Source: JACKCB01 sp964452775 (GTDB lineage: Bacteria > Chloroflexota > Anaerolineae > Promineifilales > Promineifilaceae). Taken from it: 64,000 nucleotides of DNA. A model generated the notes under the pieces. That model worked only from the letters and a program-made list of their open reading frames with translations. It was not told where the DNA came from and searched no databases. The position numbers and the translations under genes are program-made. The first letter of the stretch is position 1; every line of letters starts with the position of its first letter. Below are positions 16,531 through 24,411 of the stretch, piece by piece. The stretch covers positions 1-64,000 of the forward strand of contig CAYVQP010000015.1 in the NCBI GenBank assembly GCA_964452775.1, in the 5' to 3' direction.

Positions 16531-17988
16531 TTACTCAGCGTTATGAACGGTTCCTTCGCGGCGCCGGTGGCCCTGATGCTGGCCGTTCGACTGGGGTTCA
16601 TTTGCCGGCTCTGCGCGCAACAATGTCCCGCCGACCGACAGATAATCGTACCCCTGTCGCACGAGCGCATCATAGTCCGGGATCATACGCCGGCCGTCAA
16701 TGATCAGATACGGCGGCTGTACCGTGTTGGCGATCGTGCTGGACAGCCCGCGGAACTCCTCCCAATCGGTGGAGATGAAGAGCGCGTCGCTGCCGGCGAT
16801 GGCGCTCTTCGCCGAATCGTGATAGCTAATGCGTTCAAAGAGGTGATTGTGGTCAGGGTCAAACCAGCGTGCTTGCGCCTCGTGCATCGCCAGCGGATCG
16901 TAAGCGCGGATTTCGGCGACGCCGCGAGCCAATAACGATTCCACAACCTTCAGCGCCGCCGAGTCGCGCATGTCATTGGTGCGCTTCTTGAAAGCCAGAC
17001 CCAGTAAGGCAACTCGCTTGTGGTTGAAGTTGAAGCCGGCCTCGTGCACCGCCCGGTCAACCAGATAACCCTTCTGGTATTCGTTAATGTTGTACACCGC
17101 CTGCAGCAAATCGGTGGATCGGCCGGCGCTGTTCAATTGGGAGATCAGCGACTGAATATCCTTGCCGAAGCAGCTACCGCCGGCCCCATTGCTGACGTAC
17201 GAGCCCCAAGTGCTGATGCGCGTATCGGAGGTGACGCCGATCTTCAAGTCCTCCATGCGCAGGTTGGGGAAGGTCTCGCCCAGACGCGCGCCTACCCCGT
17301 TCCAGAAGGAGATGTAGGTTAACAGCAAGGTGTTGGCCATGTACTTGATCGCCTCCGCGGTCTCCGGCGTTGTCTCCAGGTAACGGATACGCACGTGGTT
17401 GACGAATTGGGAGTAGGCCCGGCGCAAAAGCAGGAAATCTTCCTGATGGTCAGCGCCGACTACCACTCGATCGGGCCGGCGCGATCCCTCGACGGCGTTT
17501 CCCTGGGCCAGAAACTCAGGGTTAGAGGCGACGCCGAAGTTTTGCACGCCATGCTCGATCATGACCTGCTCTAAAATGCGAGAAGTGCCAATGGGAACCG
17601 TGCTCTTGTTCACCAGGACAACGCGCTTGGGGTGGGAGCGCTCGGCCAAAAGCTGCGCCAGGCCATGCGCGGCATTCATGTAAGTGCTCATGTTGGTGGC
17701 GCCGTCGCGCTTTGGCGGCGTCGGCAGACATAGATAGATTACGTCCGCGCCATCAATAACGCCGGTCAGGTCCGTGGTAAAGTGCAGGTAGCGGCCATGT
17801 GTCTCTTCAATGGCTTCAACCAGGCCGGGCTCATTGACGTACTCCTCAATCCGCGCCCGATCTCCCGACTCATAAGCGGCGATGCGCTTTTCATCGATGT
17901 CGTATGCGTAGACTTCGTGCCCATACTCAGATAGTACGGCCGCATGGGGCAAGCCGACAAATCCGGTTCCAACGACAATGATCTTCAT
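16531..17988 (-). CDS. UDP-glucose/GDP-mannose dehydrogenase family protein, probable UDP-glucose 6-dehydrogenase
   Basis: A 485-residue NAD-dependent sugar-nucleotide dehydrogenase. KIIVVGTGFVGLPHAAVLS is the N-terminal Rossmann motif. STVPIGTS and SNPEFLAQGNAV are family motifs. Catalytic Cys273 lies in GAGGSCFGKDIQSL, and ALLGLAFKKRTNDMRDSAAL belongs to the C-terminal UDP-binding domain. Oxidation of UDP-glucose to UDP-glucuronate is the likely reaction, supplying acidic sugars for envelope glycans. The polar C-terminal 25 residues are an extension. The FAD oxidoreductase and flippase-like genes lie upstream on the same strand, but 235 bp with two palindromes separates them, so it may have its own promoter. 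Confidence 0.88.
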   Translation of the reverse strand: MKIIVVGTGFVGLPHAAVLSEYGHEVYAYDIDEKRIAAYESGDRARIEEYVNEPGLVEAIEETHGRYLHFTTDLTGVIDGADVIYLCLPTPPKRDGATNMSTYMNAAHGLAQLLAERSHPKRVVLVNKSTVPIGTSRILEQVMIEHGVQNFGVASNPEFLAQGNAVEGSRRPDRVVVGADHQEDFLLLRRAYSQFVNHVRIRYLETTPETAEAIKYMANTLLLTYISFWNGVGARLGETFPNLRMEDLKIGVTSDTRISTWGSYVSNGAGGSCFGKDIQSLISQLNSAGRSTDLLQAVYNINEYQKGYLVDRAVHEAGFNFNHKRVALLGLAFKKRTNDMRDSAALKVVESLLARGVAEIRAYDPLAMHEAQARWFDPDHNHLFERISYHDSAKSAIAGSDALFISTDWEEFRGLSSTIANTVQPPYLIIDGRRMIPDYDALVRQGYDYLSVGGTLLRAEPANEPQSNGQHQGHRRREGTVHNAE

Positions 17989-18072
17989 GTTTGCTTACTC
18001 CTCCGGCCAAAGCTGGCCGGCGCATTGAGAAATGACGATTGACTGCCTGAAACTACGACAGTGCTTCTGCAA

Positions 18073-18131
18073 TTTCCCGGAAACTGAATAGCGTGTTCCC
18101 AAAGACCAGAAGCTGATAAGTTTCCGGGAAA
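18073..18131. promoter_or_regulatory. pair of inverted TTTCC(C/G)GGAAA palindromes upstream of the sugar-nucleotide dehydrogenase gene
   Basis: TTTCCCGGAAACT (18073-18085) and its exact inverse AGTTTCCGGGAAA (18119-18131) lie 33 bp apart in the 235-bp gap between the dehydrogenase start (17988) and the upstream FAD oxidoreductase stop (18224). Each contains an 11-bp palindrome. Similarity continues outward (TGCAA... on the left, ...TGCAAT on the right). Two operator sites for a dimeric regulator are the simplest reading; a long-looped hairpin is the alternative. Confidence 0.5.
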
Positions 18132-18223
18132 AGTGCAATATGATACCGGCGGCCTTTATACCGCACAAAGGTGATTAAACACAACGCTCTGCAGACGCTT
18201 TTCCCATGACAGTGCGGCGCGGG

Positions 18224-19528
18224 TCAGGTCAGCATGATCCCGGCGGCCCGCCGGCCAATCTGCACGGCGAAATTGGTGCCCCTATCCCAGGGATATACCT
18301 GGCTCATGGAGGCAAAGAACAGGTTAGGCAGCGGCGTGCGGATGTCCGGGATGCGCCGCGAGTGATTGACCTCCGGCACCGGCTGGGCGTAGCGAGCGCG
18401 AAAGAGCCAGCTCTTGCGTACCCAATCCGGCCGGAACTCCGGGTTTACCCGGGGCAGGCTGCTCACAAAGAGCGTCTCTAACTGCTCGTGGGACATGCTC
18501 AAGTAGGGGTGATCCGGGGTCACATAATCGCCGCAGTAGACGATGTGGTCGCCGCCATAATGCCGGCGATCAATGTAGTTCGTATGCTCTACAACCGCCA
18601 GGAAGGGATAGTCATTCTGGCTCTTATCCGGCGTAGCGGCCGGAATGTTGAGCCAATAGGTGCCGCTATCGGCCATCAAGGACTGCTTCAGAGCCAGCGT
18701 GAGGACTACCGCGCCCATGCTCTTTAGCTCCGCCAACTGGGCAAGGTAGTCAGCGGGTAATGCCGGGGCCATCCGGCTGAGCAGCTCCGGCGAGGTTGTG
18801 GCCAGGCAGCGATCCAGTTCATACTGCTGCCCTCCCGCTTGGAGCGAGAGCCGGCCGTCGTCGAGTGGGGATAGCGCCTGTGCCGGGCAACTCAGATGGA
18901 GGCGCCCCCCTTTACGTTCGACTGCAGCGGTGAGCGTGTCTACGAACATTTGAAAGCCGCCTTCGAAGTAACCCAGGCGAGGGCTGCGCACCTTCAGCCT
19001 GGCCCACATCCAGGCCATGTTCGCCTGCTGGTAGTATGGGCCGAACTTGCCGATGAGTAACGGGCGCCAGACCATCTCATAAATCTTGTCCCCATACCAG
19101 CGGCGCAGCCAATGGTCGGCGGTGTCCTTTTCCAGCCGGCGCCAGGGGTTGGTGAAGCGCAGCCCGGCGCTGACCAGGCCGAAGCGAGCCACATCCAGCA
19201 AGTTGAAGCCGGGGAACGTAATCCATCGTTGGGGCGAGTCAAAGGGGATAATCCGCCCCTGGTAGATGACCGATGTGGTTGGCCGGGGGAAGTAGACTTT
19301 CTCGCGAATACCCAGTTCATTGACCAGTTCCAGGATCGACTTATCGGAAGTGAAGAGGTGGTGATAGAACCGCTCCAGCGGCCATTCCCAATTCTCGTCA
19401 CGGAAGCCGGTAGCCAGGCCGCCGGTCCGGCTATCCGCTTCAAAGAGCGTTACCTGGTGACCGGCGTCCAGCAGGTCAAAGGCGGCTGCCAGGCCGGTGA
19501 TGCCCGCCCCGATAATGCCGATTTTCAC
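18224..19528 (-). CDS. NAD(P)/FAD-dependent oxidoreductase (amine oxidase/protoporphyrinogen oxidase-like)
   Basis: A 434-residue flavoprotein. KIGIIGAGITGLAAAFDLLDAG (residues 2-23) is the dinucleotide-binding motif, followed by the G-G-L-A loop (SRTGGLATGF). The C-terminal YPWDRGTNFAVQIGRRAAG replaces the usual FAD-closing motif. Proteins of this type are annotated near glycosyltransferase loci and act on isoprenoid or amine substrates; the reaction here is unknown. Its start overlaps the end of the flippase-like gene by 4 bp (ATGA), so they are translationally coupled. It is not hemY by context: no haem genes are near. Confidence 0.82.
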   Translation of the reverse strand: MKIGIIGAGITGLAAAFDLLDAGHQVTLFEADSRTGGLATGFRDENWEWPLERFYHHLFTSDKSILELVNELGIREKVYFPRPTTSVIYQGRIIPFDSPQRWITFPGFNLLDVARFGLVSAGLRFTNPWRRLEKDTADHWLRRWYGDKIYEMVWRPLLIGKFGPYYQQANMAWMWARLKVRSPRLGYFEGGFQMFVDTLTAAVERKGGRLHLSCPAQALSPLDDGRLSLQAGGQQYELDRCLATTSPELLSRMAPALPADYLAQLAELKSMGAVVLTLALKQSLMADSGTYWLNIPAATPDKSQNDYPFLAVVEHTNYIDRRHYGGDHIVYCGDYVTPDHPYLSMSHEQLETLFVSSLPRVNPEFRPDWVRKSWLFRARYAQPVPEVNHSRRIPDIRTPLPNLFFASMSQVYPWDRGTNFAVQIGRRAAGIMLT

Positions 19529-20685
19529 GCGATCGCCTCACCCTCGCTCGGTTGACCGCCCTGGCCAAAGTCCGCCCAGCTCAATCCTTCGCGCAGCATG
19601 TAATAGCCGCCCAACAAGGTGATTGGCAGCCAGAGCGCGGCGTGAAGCACTAATGTGTAGGCAGTGGCAACGGCGGCCGGGACCAGGTACAGCTCATGTA
19701 GTATTTTGATGCCGGGCAGGTCGAATGTGCCGACATAACCCGGCGCGGACGGCAAGGTTGTGGCCAGGTTGACGATGCCGTTCATCAGCATCAGGGCGAA
19801 GAAACTCACATTGAAGGGAAAGGCCTGCATCACGAACCAGTATTTGAGGGTCTCCAGCAGCCAAATGAGCAGCGAGGTGAAGAAGATCATCATCACGTTG
19901 CGGAAGCTGCGCAGGGATTCCAGGCCGGTCAAGAAGCGTTCAGCAAAGCCGAGGAGGGGCGCTTGAGCGCGGCTGAGGGCGTCCGGCTGGGCGCTGCGGG
20001 CGGCGGATTGCGCCAGGCGAGCGCCCAGGCGTTGCATAGACAGGCCGGCCTTGCCGGGGAGCGCGCCGCCGTAGGTCGCTATCGCCGCCGCCAGTCGCAA
20101 GCCAATGCGGGCCAGCGCCAGCAGCGGCCTGAGCAATATCCGGCTGGACCACTCGGCCGTCCGGTAGGCGCGACTGGGTACCGCCGCCACCACGAAGAAG
20201 AGCAACAGCGCGCCAAAGAAGGCCAGGCTGGCAATGATAACTAATGTGCGCACCCAATCCGGCAGGTTGGGCAGCAGCGGCAGGGCGACGAAGATAAACA
20301 TCAACATGACCAGCCCATCGAACACTCGCTCAACCACTACCGTGGCCAGGCTGGCGCTTACCGGCACCAGCTCGCGCCGGTAGAGCACGTAAGAGCGCAG
20401 TAGCTCGCCGGCGCGAAAGGGGTAGATGTTATTGCCCATGTAGCCGATGACCACCACCGGGAAGAGGCGCCGGACGCTGATCCGCTTCAGCGGCCGCAGC
20501 ATGTAATCCCATCGCCAGGTACGCGCCCATACGGCCACGAAGTAGACGGCCACGCTGGGGATCAGCCACCAGTAGTTGCCGGCTTGCAGCGCAACGCGTA
20601 CTTCTTCCAGATGCAGGCCGCGCAAGGCGTACCACATGAAGACGGCGCTGATGAGAATGCCCAGCCAGAGTTGCCAACGCTTCAA
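19525..20685 (-). CDS. LPG synthase TM-domain (UPF0104) flippase-like membrane protein
   Basis: A 386-residue integral membrane protein with about eight helices and the UPF0104/lysylphosphatidylglycerol-synthase transmembrane domain. PLKRISVRRLFPVVVIGYMGNNIYPFRAGELLRSYV is its signature region. Such stand-alone domains are linked to flipping or handling of lipid-linked sugars. TTG 20685 is taken as start because AGGAG sits 6 nt before it (on the minus strand) and no ATG lies near. Neighbours (FAD oxidoreductase, sugar-nucleotide dehydrogenase) support a role in envelope glycan or lipid synthesis. An extended -10 box lies about 110 bp upstream. Confidence 0.85.
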   Translation of the reverse strand: MKRWQLWLGILISAVFMWYALRGLHLEEVRVALQAGNYWWLIPSVAVYFVAVWARTWRWDYMLRPLKRISVRRLFPVVVIGYMGNNIYPFRAGELLRSYVLYRRELVPVSASLATVVVERVFDGLVMLMFIFVALPLLPNLPDWVRTLVIIASLAFFGALLLFFVVAAVPSRAYRTAEWSSRILLRPLLALARIGLRLAAAIATYGGALPGKAGLSMQRLGARLAQSAARSAQPDALSRAQAPLLGFAERFLTGLESLRSFRNVMMIFFTSLLIWLLETLKYWFVMQAFPFNVSFFALMLMNGIVNLATTLPSAPGYVGTFDLPGIKILHELYLVPAAVATAYTLVLHAALWLPITLLGGYYMLREGLSWADFGQGGQPSEGEAIA

Positions 20686-20792
20686 GAAGAGCTCCTGATA
20701 GGAGACAAAGTTAGTTTCACGGTGCCCTGTCGCTCACCCGCAAAGCCGATTCCGATACATACCATATACACTGGCGAGCAAACAAAGTCGCA

Positions 20793-20801
20793 ATTATAGC
20801 A
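20793..20801 (-). promoter_or_regulatory. extended -10 promoter for the flippase-like operon
   Basis: The minus strand reads TGCTATAAT, a perfect extended -10, about 107 nt before the TTG start at 20685. No good -35 is seen. The 207 bp between the tRNA and this operon hold only the two divergent promoters. Confidence 0.5.
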
Positions 20802-20854
20802 TAACGTCCAGGGCAGCGATTGCGCCGGTTATGCGACGCTCATCCAGCCGGCGC

Positions 20855-20882
20855 TTGCAAACTGAGCGTGTTACTCTATAAT
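20855..20882 (+). promoter_or_regulatory. promoter of tRNA-Pro
   Basis: TTGCAA (20855-20860), 16-bp spacer, TATAAT (20877-20882), with the mature tRNA starting 12 bases further on. Confidence 0.7.
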
Positions 20883-20893
20883 TCTAGCTTGTT

Positions 20894-20968
20894 CGGGGCG
20901 TGGCGCAGTTTGGCTAGCGCGCACCGTTCGGGTCGGTGAGGTCGTGGGTTCAAATCCCGCCGCCCCGA
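20894..20968 (+). tRNA. tRNA-Pro (anticodon CGG)
   Basis: A full cloverleaf can be drawn. The 7-bp acceptor stem is CGGGGCG with CGCCCCG (20961-20967), with discriminator A at 20968. The D arm is GCGC...GCGC, the anticodon stem CACCG/CGGTG encloses TTCGGGT (anticodon CGG at 20929-20931), the variable loop has 5 nt, and the T arm is GTGGG-TTCAAAT-CCCGC. The gene does not encode the full CCA tail (CA follows the discriminator). It decodes CCG proline codons, which are frequent in this GC-rich DNA. A T-tract terminator follows at once. Confidence 0.96.
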
Positions 20969-20975
20969 CAGGATT

Positions 20976-21014
20976 GATGGTCGCAGCTTCGGCTGGGGCC
21001 ATCTTTCTTTTTTT
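20976..21014 (+). terminator. rho-independent terminator of tRNA-Pro
   Basis: GATGGTCGCAGC, TTCG tetraloop, GCTGGGGCCATC, then TTTCTTTTTTT. The stem has one mismatch and one G-T pair. It ends about 40 bp before a copy of the palindromic element. Confidence 0.9.
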
Positions 21015-21055
21015 GGGTGGGATTGGGTTACATGGCCCGTTCGCGAAACAAACGA

Positions 21056-21119
21056 AAACCCGTAGGTCTTCAAGCGGAATCGCCGGCGGCCATGGCCGTG
21101 AAGGACACCTACGGGGTTT
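21056..21119. repeat. palindromic intergenic element, copy 4, overlapping the end of cbiO
   Basis: Left arm AAACCCGTAGGT (one C shorter than other copies, hence 64 bp) and right arm ACCTACGGGGTTT ending at 21119. The right arm, read on the minus strand, supplies the last Thr and Pro codons and the TAG stop (21109-21111) of cbiO. It sits between the tRNA terminator and the convergent cbiO end. Confidence 0.85.
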
Positions 21120-21912
21120 GTTGCAATCCAGGCGCGTCTTGCTCGATGCAGGCGGGTCGTTCCAACCCGTGCGCCGTCAGCAAGGCATCGTCGTTCAGCA
21201 AGCAGGCTGTATCTCCCTGGGCCACAATCAGCCCCTCATCCATGATGATCATGCGTGGGAACAGCTCCTGCACGAGCAACATATCATGGGTGGAGACTAA
21301 CATCGTCACCGGCAAGTCGCGAAGTAGATTGATCAATTGCCGGCGTCCGCGCGGGTCCAGGCCGGCGGTGGGTTCATCCAGTACCAGGATATCCGGCGAC
21401 ATTGCCAACACGGTTGCGATAGCCACTCGCTTCTTCTGGCCGATGCTCAGGTGATGGGACATGCGCCCGGCGACCTCACTCATTCCTACCTGATCAAGCG
21501 CGGCGGCGACGCGCCGGCGCACTTCCACTTCCGGCAAACCCATATGCAGCGGCCCGTAAGCCACATCCTCAAATACGGTGGGTGAGAAAAGCTGGTCGTC
21601 CGGATTCTGGAAAACCATTCCGACCCGGCCGCGAATAACGGGCAGGTTCTCCTTGTTGACCGGCAGGCCGGCCGCCTCTACGACGCCGGCGCCCGACAGG
21701 ATGCCGTTCAGGTGCAACATTAAGGTACTCTTGCCCGCGCCATTGGGGCCGACCAGAGCTACTTTTTCGCCGGCAGCGACCTGCAAGGAGACGCCCCGCA
21801 GCGCCGGCTGCCCATCAGGATAGGAGTAACGCAGATCCTGCACGAAAAGCATGTGCCGGGCAGTGGCCGTGGCGGGGACAGGTGGGGGCGGCGTGTGGTG
21901 GGTGACCGGCAT
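21109..21912 (-). CDS. cbiO: energy-coupling factor ATPase of a nickel/cobalt transporter
   Basis: A 267-residue ABC ATPase of the CbiO/EcfA type. Walker A is ALVGPNGAGKSTLMLHLNG, the Q-loop is VGMVFQNPDDQLFSPTV (the Q-N-P-D-D-Q motif is diagnostic of ECF ATPases), the signature is HLSIGQKKRVAIATVLA, and Walker B is ILVLDEPTAGLDP. It hydrolyses ATP to drive the CbiM/CbiQ module. The ATG at 21912 begins 17 bp after the CbiQ stop, and its first 25 residues are a Pro/Thr-rich extension. The final two residues and stop codon are encoded within palindromic element copy 4. It is the last gene of fur-cbiM-cbiQ-cbiO. Confidence 0.92.
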   Translation of the reverse strand: MPVTHHTPPPPVPATATARHMLFVQDLRYSYPDGQPALRGVSLQVAAGEKVALVGPNGAGKSTLMLHLNGILSGAGVVEAAGLPVNKENLPVIRGRVGMVFQNPDDQLFSPTVFEDVAYGPLHMGLPEVEVRRRVAAALDQVGMSEVAGRMSHHLSIGQKKRVAIATVLAMSPDILVLDEPTAGLDPRGRRQLINLLRDLPVTMLVSTHDMLLVQELFPRMIIMDEGLIVAQGDTACLLNDDALLTAHGLERPACIEQDAPGLQQTP

Positions 21913-21929
21913 GGTGACGTGGACTCTTA

Positions 21930-22721
21930 TCAGAGGCGGGCGACGAACTGAATCAGGAACACTGCCGCCAGGGCGGTGATCCCGGCTATCCAATCGGGTC
22001 GGGTCAACTCATGCGGGTTCATGGTCAGCATCCGCCCCCGATAGCCGCGGGCGATCATGGCCTGATAAACGCGATCACTGCGGTCCAGACTGCGCAAAAA
22101 GAGCTGGCCCACCATTTGTCCGGCCACGCGCGCCCGCCAGATGACCGATCCGCCGATGGCGCCGCTGCCGGGTAGGCGGGCGCTGCGCGCCTGTCGCGCG
22201 CGCAACATCCGCTGCACCTCTTCCGCCAACACGAAGAGGTAGCGATACATGAAGCTAATGATGCTAACCAGGATGGCTGGAACATGCAGGTGGTTGAGCG
22301 CGTGCATCAGGTCAGGAAAGCGGGTGACGGCGGTAAGCAGAATAGCTGCCTGCACCGCCAGCCAGCCGCGGGCCATGACGCTGACAAAACGCACCAGGCC
22401 GGCATCACTGACCGCCAGCGTCACCGGTCCGGCTGACCAATCCAGCAGCACGTTCCCAGGCGTATTGATCAGCAGGGTCATGGCGGTGAGCAGAAAGGGC
22501 AGGATGATCAGCGAACGCTTGAGTACGACGCGATAGGGCAGGTTTGCCAGCCGGGTCGCCAGCCAGATGCACAGCCAGGAAAGGCCAAATGCGGCCCACG
22601 CGCCATCCGGCAACAACAGCGTGGCCAGCACAAACGCGAAAGCTATGACGATCTTGATGCGCGGGTCGAGCCGATGGAGACGGCTTTCCTGGTGCAGGTA
22701 GCGATCAAGCGTGTGAGTCAT
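21930..22721 (-). CDS. cbiQ: cobalt/nickel ECF transporter T component
   Basis: A 263-residue transmembrane protein. HRLDPRIKIVIAFAFVLATLLL near the N-terminus and the cytoplasmic coupling helices with A-R-x motifs (QARSARLPGSG..., SDRVYQAMIARGYRGRM) identify the EcfT/CbiQ component, which transmits ATPase movement to the substrate-binding CbiM. ATG 22721 lies inside the cbiM 3' end, so the genes overlap by 17 bp; a longer reading upstream would overlap more without a ribosome-binding site. Confidence 0.92.
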   Translation of the reverse strand: MTHTLDRYLHQESRLHRLDPRIKIVIAFAFVLATLLLPDGAWAAFGLSWLCIWLATRLANLPYRVVLKRSLIILPFLLTAMTLLINTPGNVLLDWSAGPVTLAVSDAGLVRFVSVMARGWLAVQAAILLTAVTRFPDLMHALNHLHVPAILVSIISFMYRYLFVLAEEVQRMLRARQARSARLPGSGAIGGSVIWRARVAGQMVGQLFLRSLDRSDRVYQAMIARGYRGRMLTMNPHELTRPDWIAGITALAAVFLIQFVARL

Positions 22722-23673
22722 TCTTGCGTTGCCGGTTGCGAGCCAGGGCGCGCCCGGCGACATATACTACGCCGGCCACAATGAGCGCGCCGATCAGCCC
22801 GGCCAGGATGGTGGAGAGCGAGGCGTTATCCAGGCCGGGGATAGTGTAGTCGGGCAACAATTGATAGGGGCTATCCAATGCGCTGCTGAGGAAGGCTTGC
22901 TGCGTGGCCACCCACTCCAGGCCGTCCGGGTGGGACGAGGCAAGCGGGGCCAGAAATACGACCAGCAGGGCGATAGCCAGGCCGGCCAACGCCCAGCGCC
23001 CGCCCCCTTTCGCGGTCTGTTCGCCAAGCAGGTCCGGCCGGGTGGCCGTCAGGAAAGCCAGTGCAGCCACCGTAACCAGAGCTTCGCCGGCGCCAATCAA
23101 CATGTGCACACCAACCATCGCCGGCACGACGACGGCCATATTGGCCGTTCCACTAAGCCCAAGTAGCAAGGCTGTGACCAATGCCGCCAGGACGACGGAC
23201 AGCCAGGAGGCAACGCCGGCTATGGTCAGCCTGAGGCCTCGCCCGCGCCGGCTGACCAATCCATAGAGGCCGTATGCCACGAAGCCGGGCACGATGCCCA
23301 TCACCAGGATGTTGGCGCCCATCACGATCAGGCCGCCATCCTGGAACAATAACGCTTGCAGGGCGATGACCGCGGTCATTACCAGCAGTCCCAGCCAGGG
23401 ACCGAGCACGATGAAAGCCAGAGCGGCGCCTATGAAGTGGCCGGAAGTGCCGCCCAGCACGGGGAAGTTGATCATCTGCGCCGCGAAGACGAAGGCAGCC
23501 AGAATCCCCGCCAGCGGCGCCAGGCGTTCGTCGTAGTCAGCCTGGGCGCGGCGGACGGCGATCGCCAGAATGACCAGGGAGATAATCCAGCAGATGACGG
23601 ACACCGTTGTGTCCAGGAAGCCATCGGGAATATGCAAGTAGTGTACAGATGCGAGGAATAGCAGGCCCGTCAT
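22705..23673 (-). CDS. cbiM: nickel/cobalt ECF transporter substrate-binding protein with C-terminal PDGLE domain (CbiM/NikM-N type)
   Basis: Up to 322 residues. The core has about seven helices. The conserved N-terminal metal-binding start (M)-H-I-P-D-G-F-L is present, but in the longest reading it lies at residues 14-20 behind a 12-residue extension. HPDGLEWVA near residue 242 marks a C-terminal PDGLE (NikN/CbiN-like) domain with a last helix. H-I-P-D-G at the N-terminus favours nickel over cobalt (CbiM usually reads H-I-M-E-G). ATG 23673 has a GGAAGGAC ribosome-binding site. A TTG at 23637 would produce the exact conserved N-terminus M-H-I-P-D-G. It is the first transporter gene, 62 bp after fur. 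Confidence 0.88.
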   Translation of the reverse strand: MTGLLFLASVHYLHIPDGFLDTTVSVICWIISLVILAIAVRRAQADYDERLAPLAGILAAFVFAAQMINFPVLGGTSGHFIGAALAFIVLGPWLGLLVMTAVIALQALLFQDGGLIVMGANILVMGIVPGFVAYGLYGLVSRRGRGLRLTIAGVASWLSVVLAALVTALLLGLSGTANMAVVVPAMVGVHMLIGAGEALVTVAALAFLTATRPDLLGEQTAKGGGRWALAGLAIALLVVFLAPLASSHPDGLEWVATQQAFLSSALDSPYQLLPDYTIPGLDNASLSTILAGLIGALIVAGVVYVAGRALARNRQRKNDSHA

Positions 23674-23735
23674 TCTGTCCTTCCAATCTATTGTTTCCCG
23701 GCGAAAGGCGGTTCTGCCTCTCCCGGAATGGCGAC

Positions 23736-24185
23736 TCAGCGGCCGCCGGCGGCAGCTTGCTCTACTTCACGACAGTCGGCGCAGATGCCGGAGATTGCCA
23801 TGTGCTTGATCTCGGCCTGAAACCACAAGTCGCTAAGTAGCTGCTCGGCCAGCGGCTCGAAGTAACGGTCCGGAAGTTGCACCACGTGTCCACAAACCCG
23901 GCAAACCAGATGATGATGCGGCGTCTCGTGCGCCAGTTCGTAGACCGCCAGGCCGGAGATCTCGGTGCGCGTTACCAGCTGTAGATCGCAAAGGAATTGC
24001 AGGGTGCGATATACCGTGGCCCGGCTGAGCGCCGGCGCCTGTTCATGCACCGCCGCGTAAATCTCGTTTGCGGAGAGATGGTCGCCCTGCTGGCACAGCG
24101 TATCCAGCACGAGCTGGCGTTGGGGGGTCATGCGATACCCCATTTCGCGGATCTGATAGGCGACGTTGCGTTCGCTGTGAGACAT
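23736..24185 (-). CDS. Fur family metalloregulator
   Basis: A 149-residue Fur-family repressor. The N-terminal winged helix contains YRMTPQRQLVLDTL and LSRATVYRTLQFLCDLQLV. The dimerisation domain carries the sensing His cluster HETPHHHLVCRVCGHVV and a second C-x-x-C in GICADCREVE, the four-Cys structural zinc site. It heads an operon with the nickel/cobalt uptake genes, so it may sense nickel (Nur-like) or zinc/iron; sequence alone does not settle this. Two tandem 18-bp inverted repeats at its own promoter are the obvious autoregulatory operators. Confidence 0.92.
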   Translation of the reverse strand: MSHSERNVAYQIREMGYRMTPQRQLVLDTLCQQGDHLSANEIYAAVHEQAPALSRATVYRTLQFLCDLQLVTRTEISGLAVYELAHETPHHHLVCRVCGHVVQLPDRYFEPLAEQLLSDLWFQAEIKHMAISGICADCREVEQAAAGGR

Positions 24186-24196
24186 AAGCTGGCCTT

Positions 24197-24230
24197 ATTG
24201 CGAATAGTCGCAATTGCGAATATGTGCAAT
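24197..24230. promoter_or_regulatory. tandem Fur-type operators
   Basis: Site 1 is ATTGCGA-ATAG-TCGCAAT (24197-24214), a perfect 7-4-7 inverted repeat. Site 2 is ATTGCGA-ATAT-GTGCAAT (24213-24230), 6 of 7 paired. They overlap by 2 bp, a 16-bp phase, and lie just downstream of the fur -10 box, where binding would block transcription. Confidence 0.75.
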
Positions 24231-24256
24231 TATAACTCGACAGGTGCACCGGACAA
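24229..24256 (-). promoter_or_regulatory. promoter of the fur-cbiMQO operon
   Basis: Minus strand: TTGTCC (complement of 24251-24256), 16-bp spacer, perfect TATAAT (complement of 24229-24234). The leader is about 40 nt and contains the tandem operators. Confidence 0.72.
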
Positions 24257-24300
24257 GAGTTTCTTATTTGGAATGGTTGATTCTGGAGGCTTCGGCGCAA

Positions 24301-24347
24301 CCAAAATAGAACGGCGCATGGCGATCCTGCTGGGTCGCCATGCGCCG
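24301..24347 (-). terminator. rho-independent terminator of the subtilase gene
   Basis: CGGCGCATGGCGA and TCGCCATGCGCCG form a perfect 13-bp stem (24312-24324 / 24335-24347) with a 10-nt loop. On the minus strand it is followed by TTCTATTTTGG, the direction of the subtilase gene. Confidence 0.82.
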
Positions 24348-24411
24348 CTGTCGCGGACTTGGATTAATGGCCGGCGGCTACTCAGAAATCGCCGCCGGCC
24401 TCAGAGGTGGA

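Noticed and set aside
18224..19528. The FAD oxidoreductase as protoporphyrinogen oxidase (hemY)
   Set aside because: Only the FAD fold supports it; the operon contains envelope-glycan-type genes and no haem genes.
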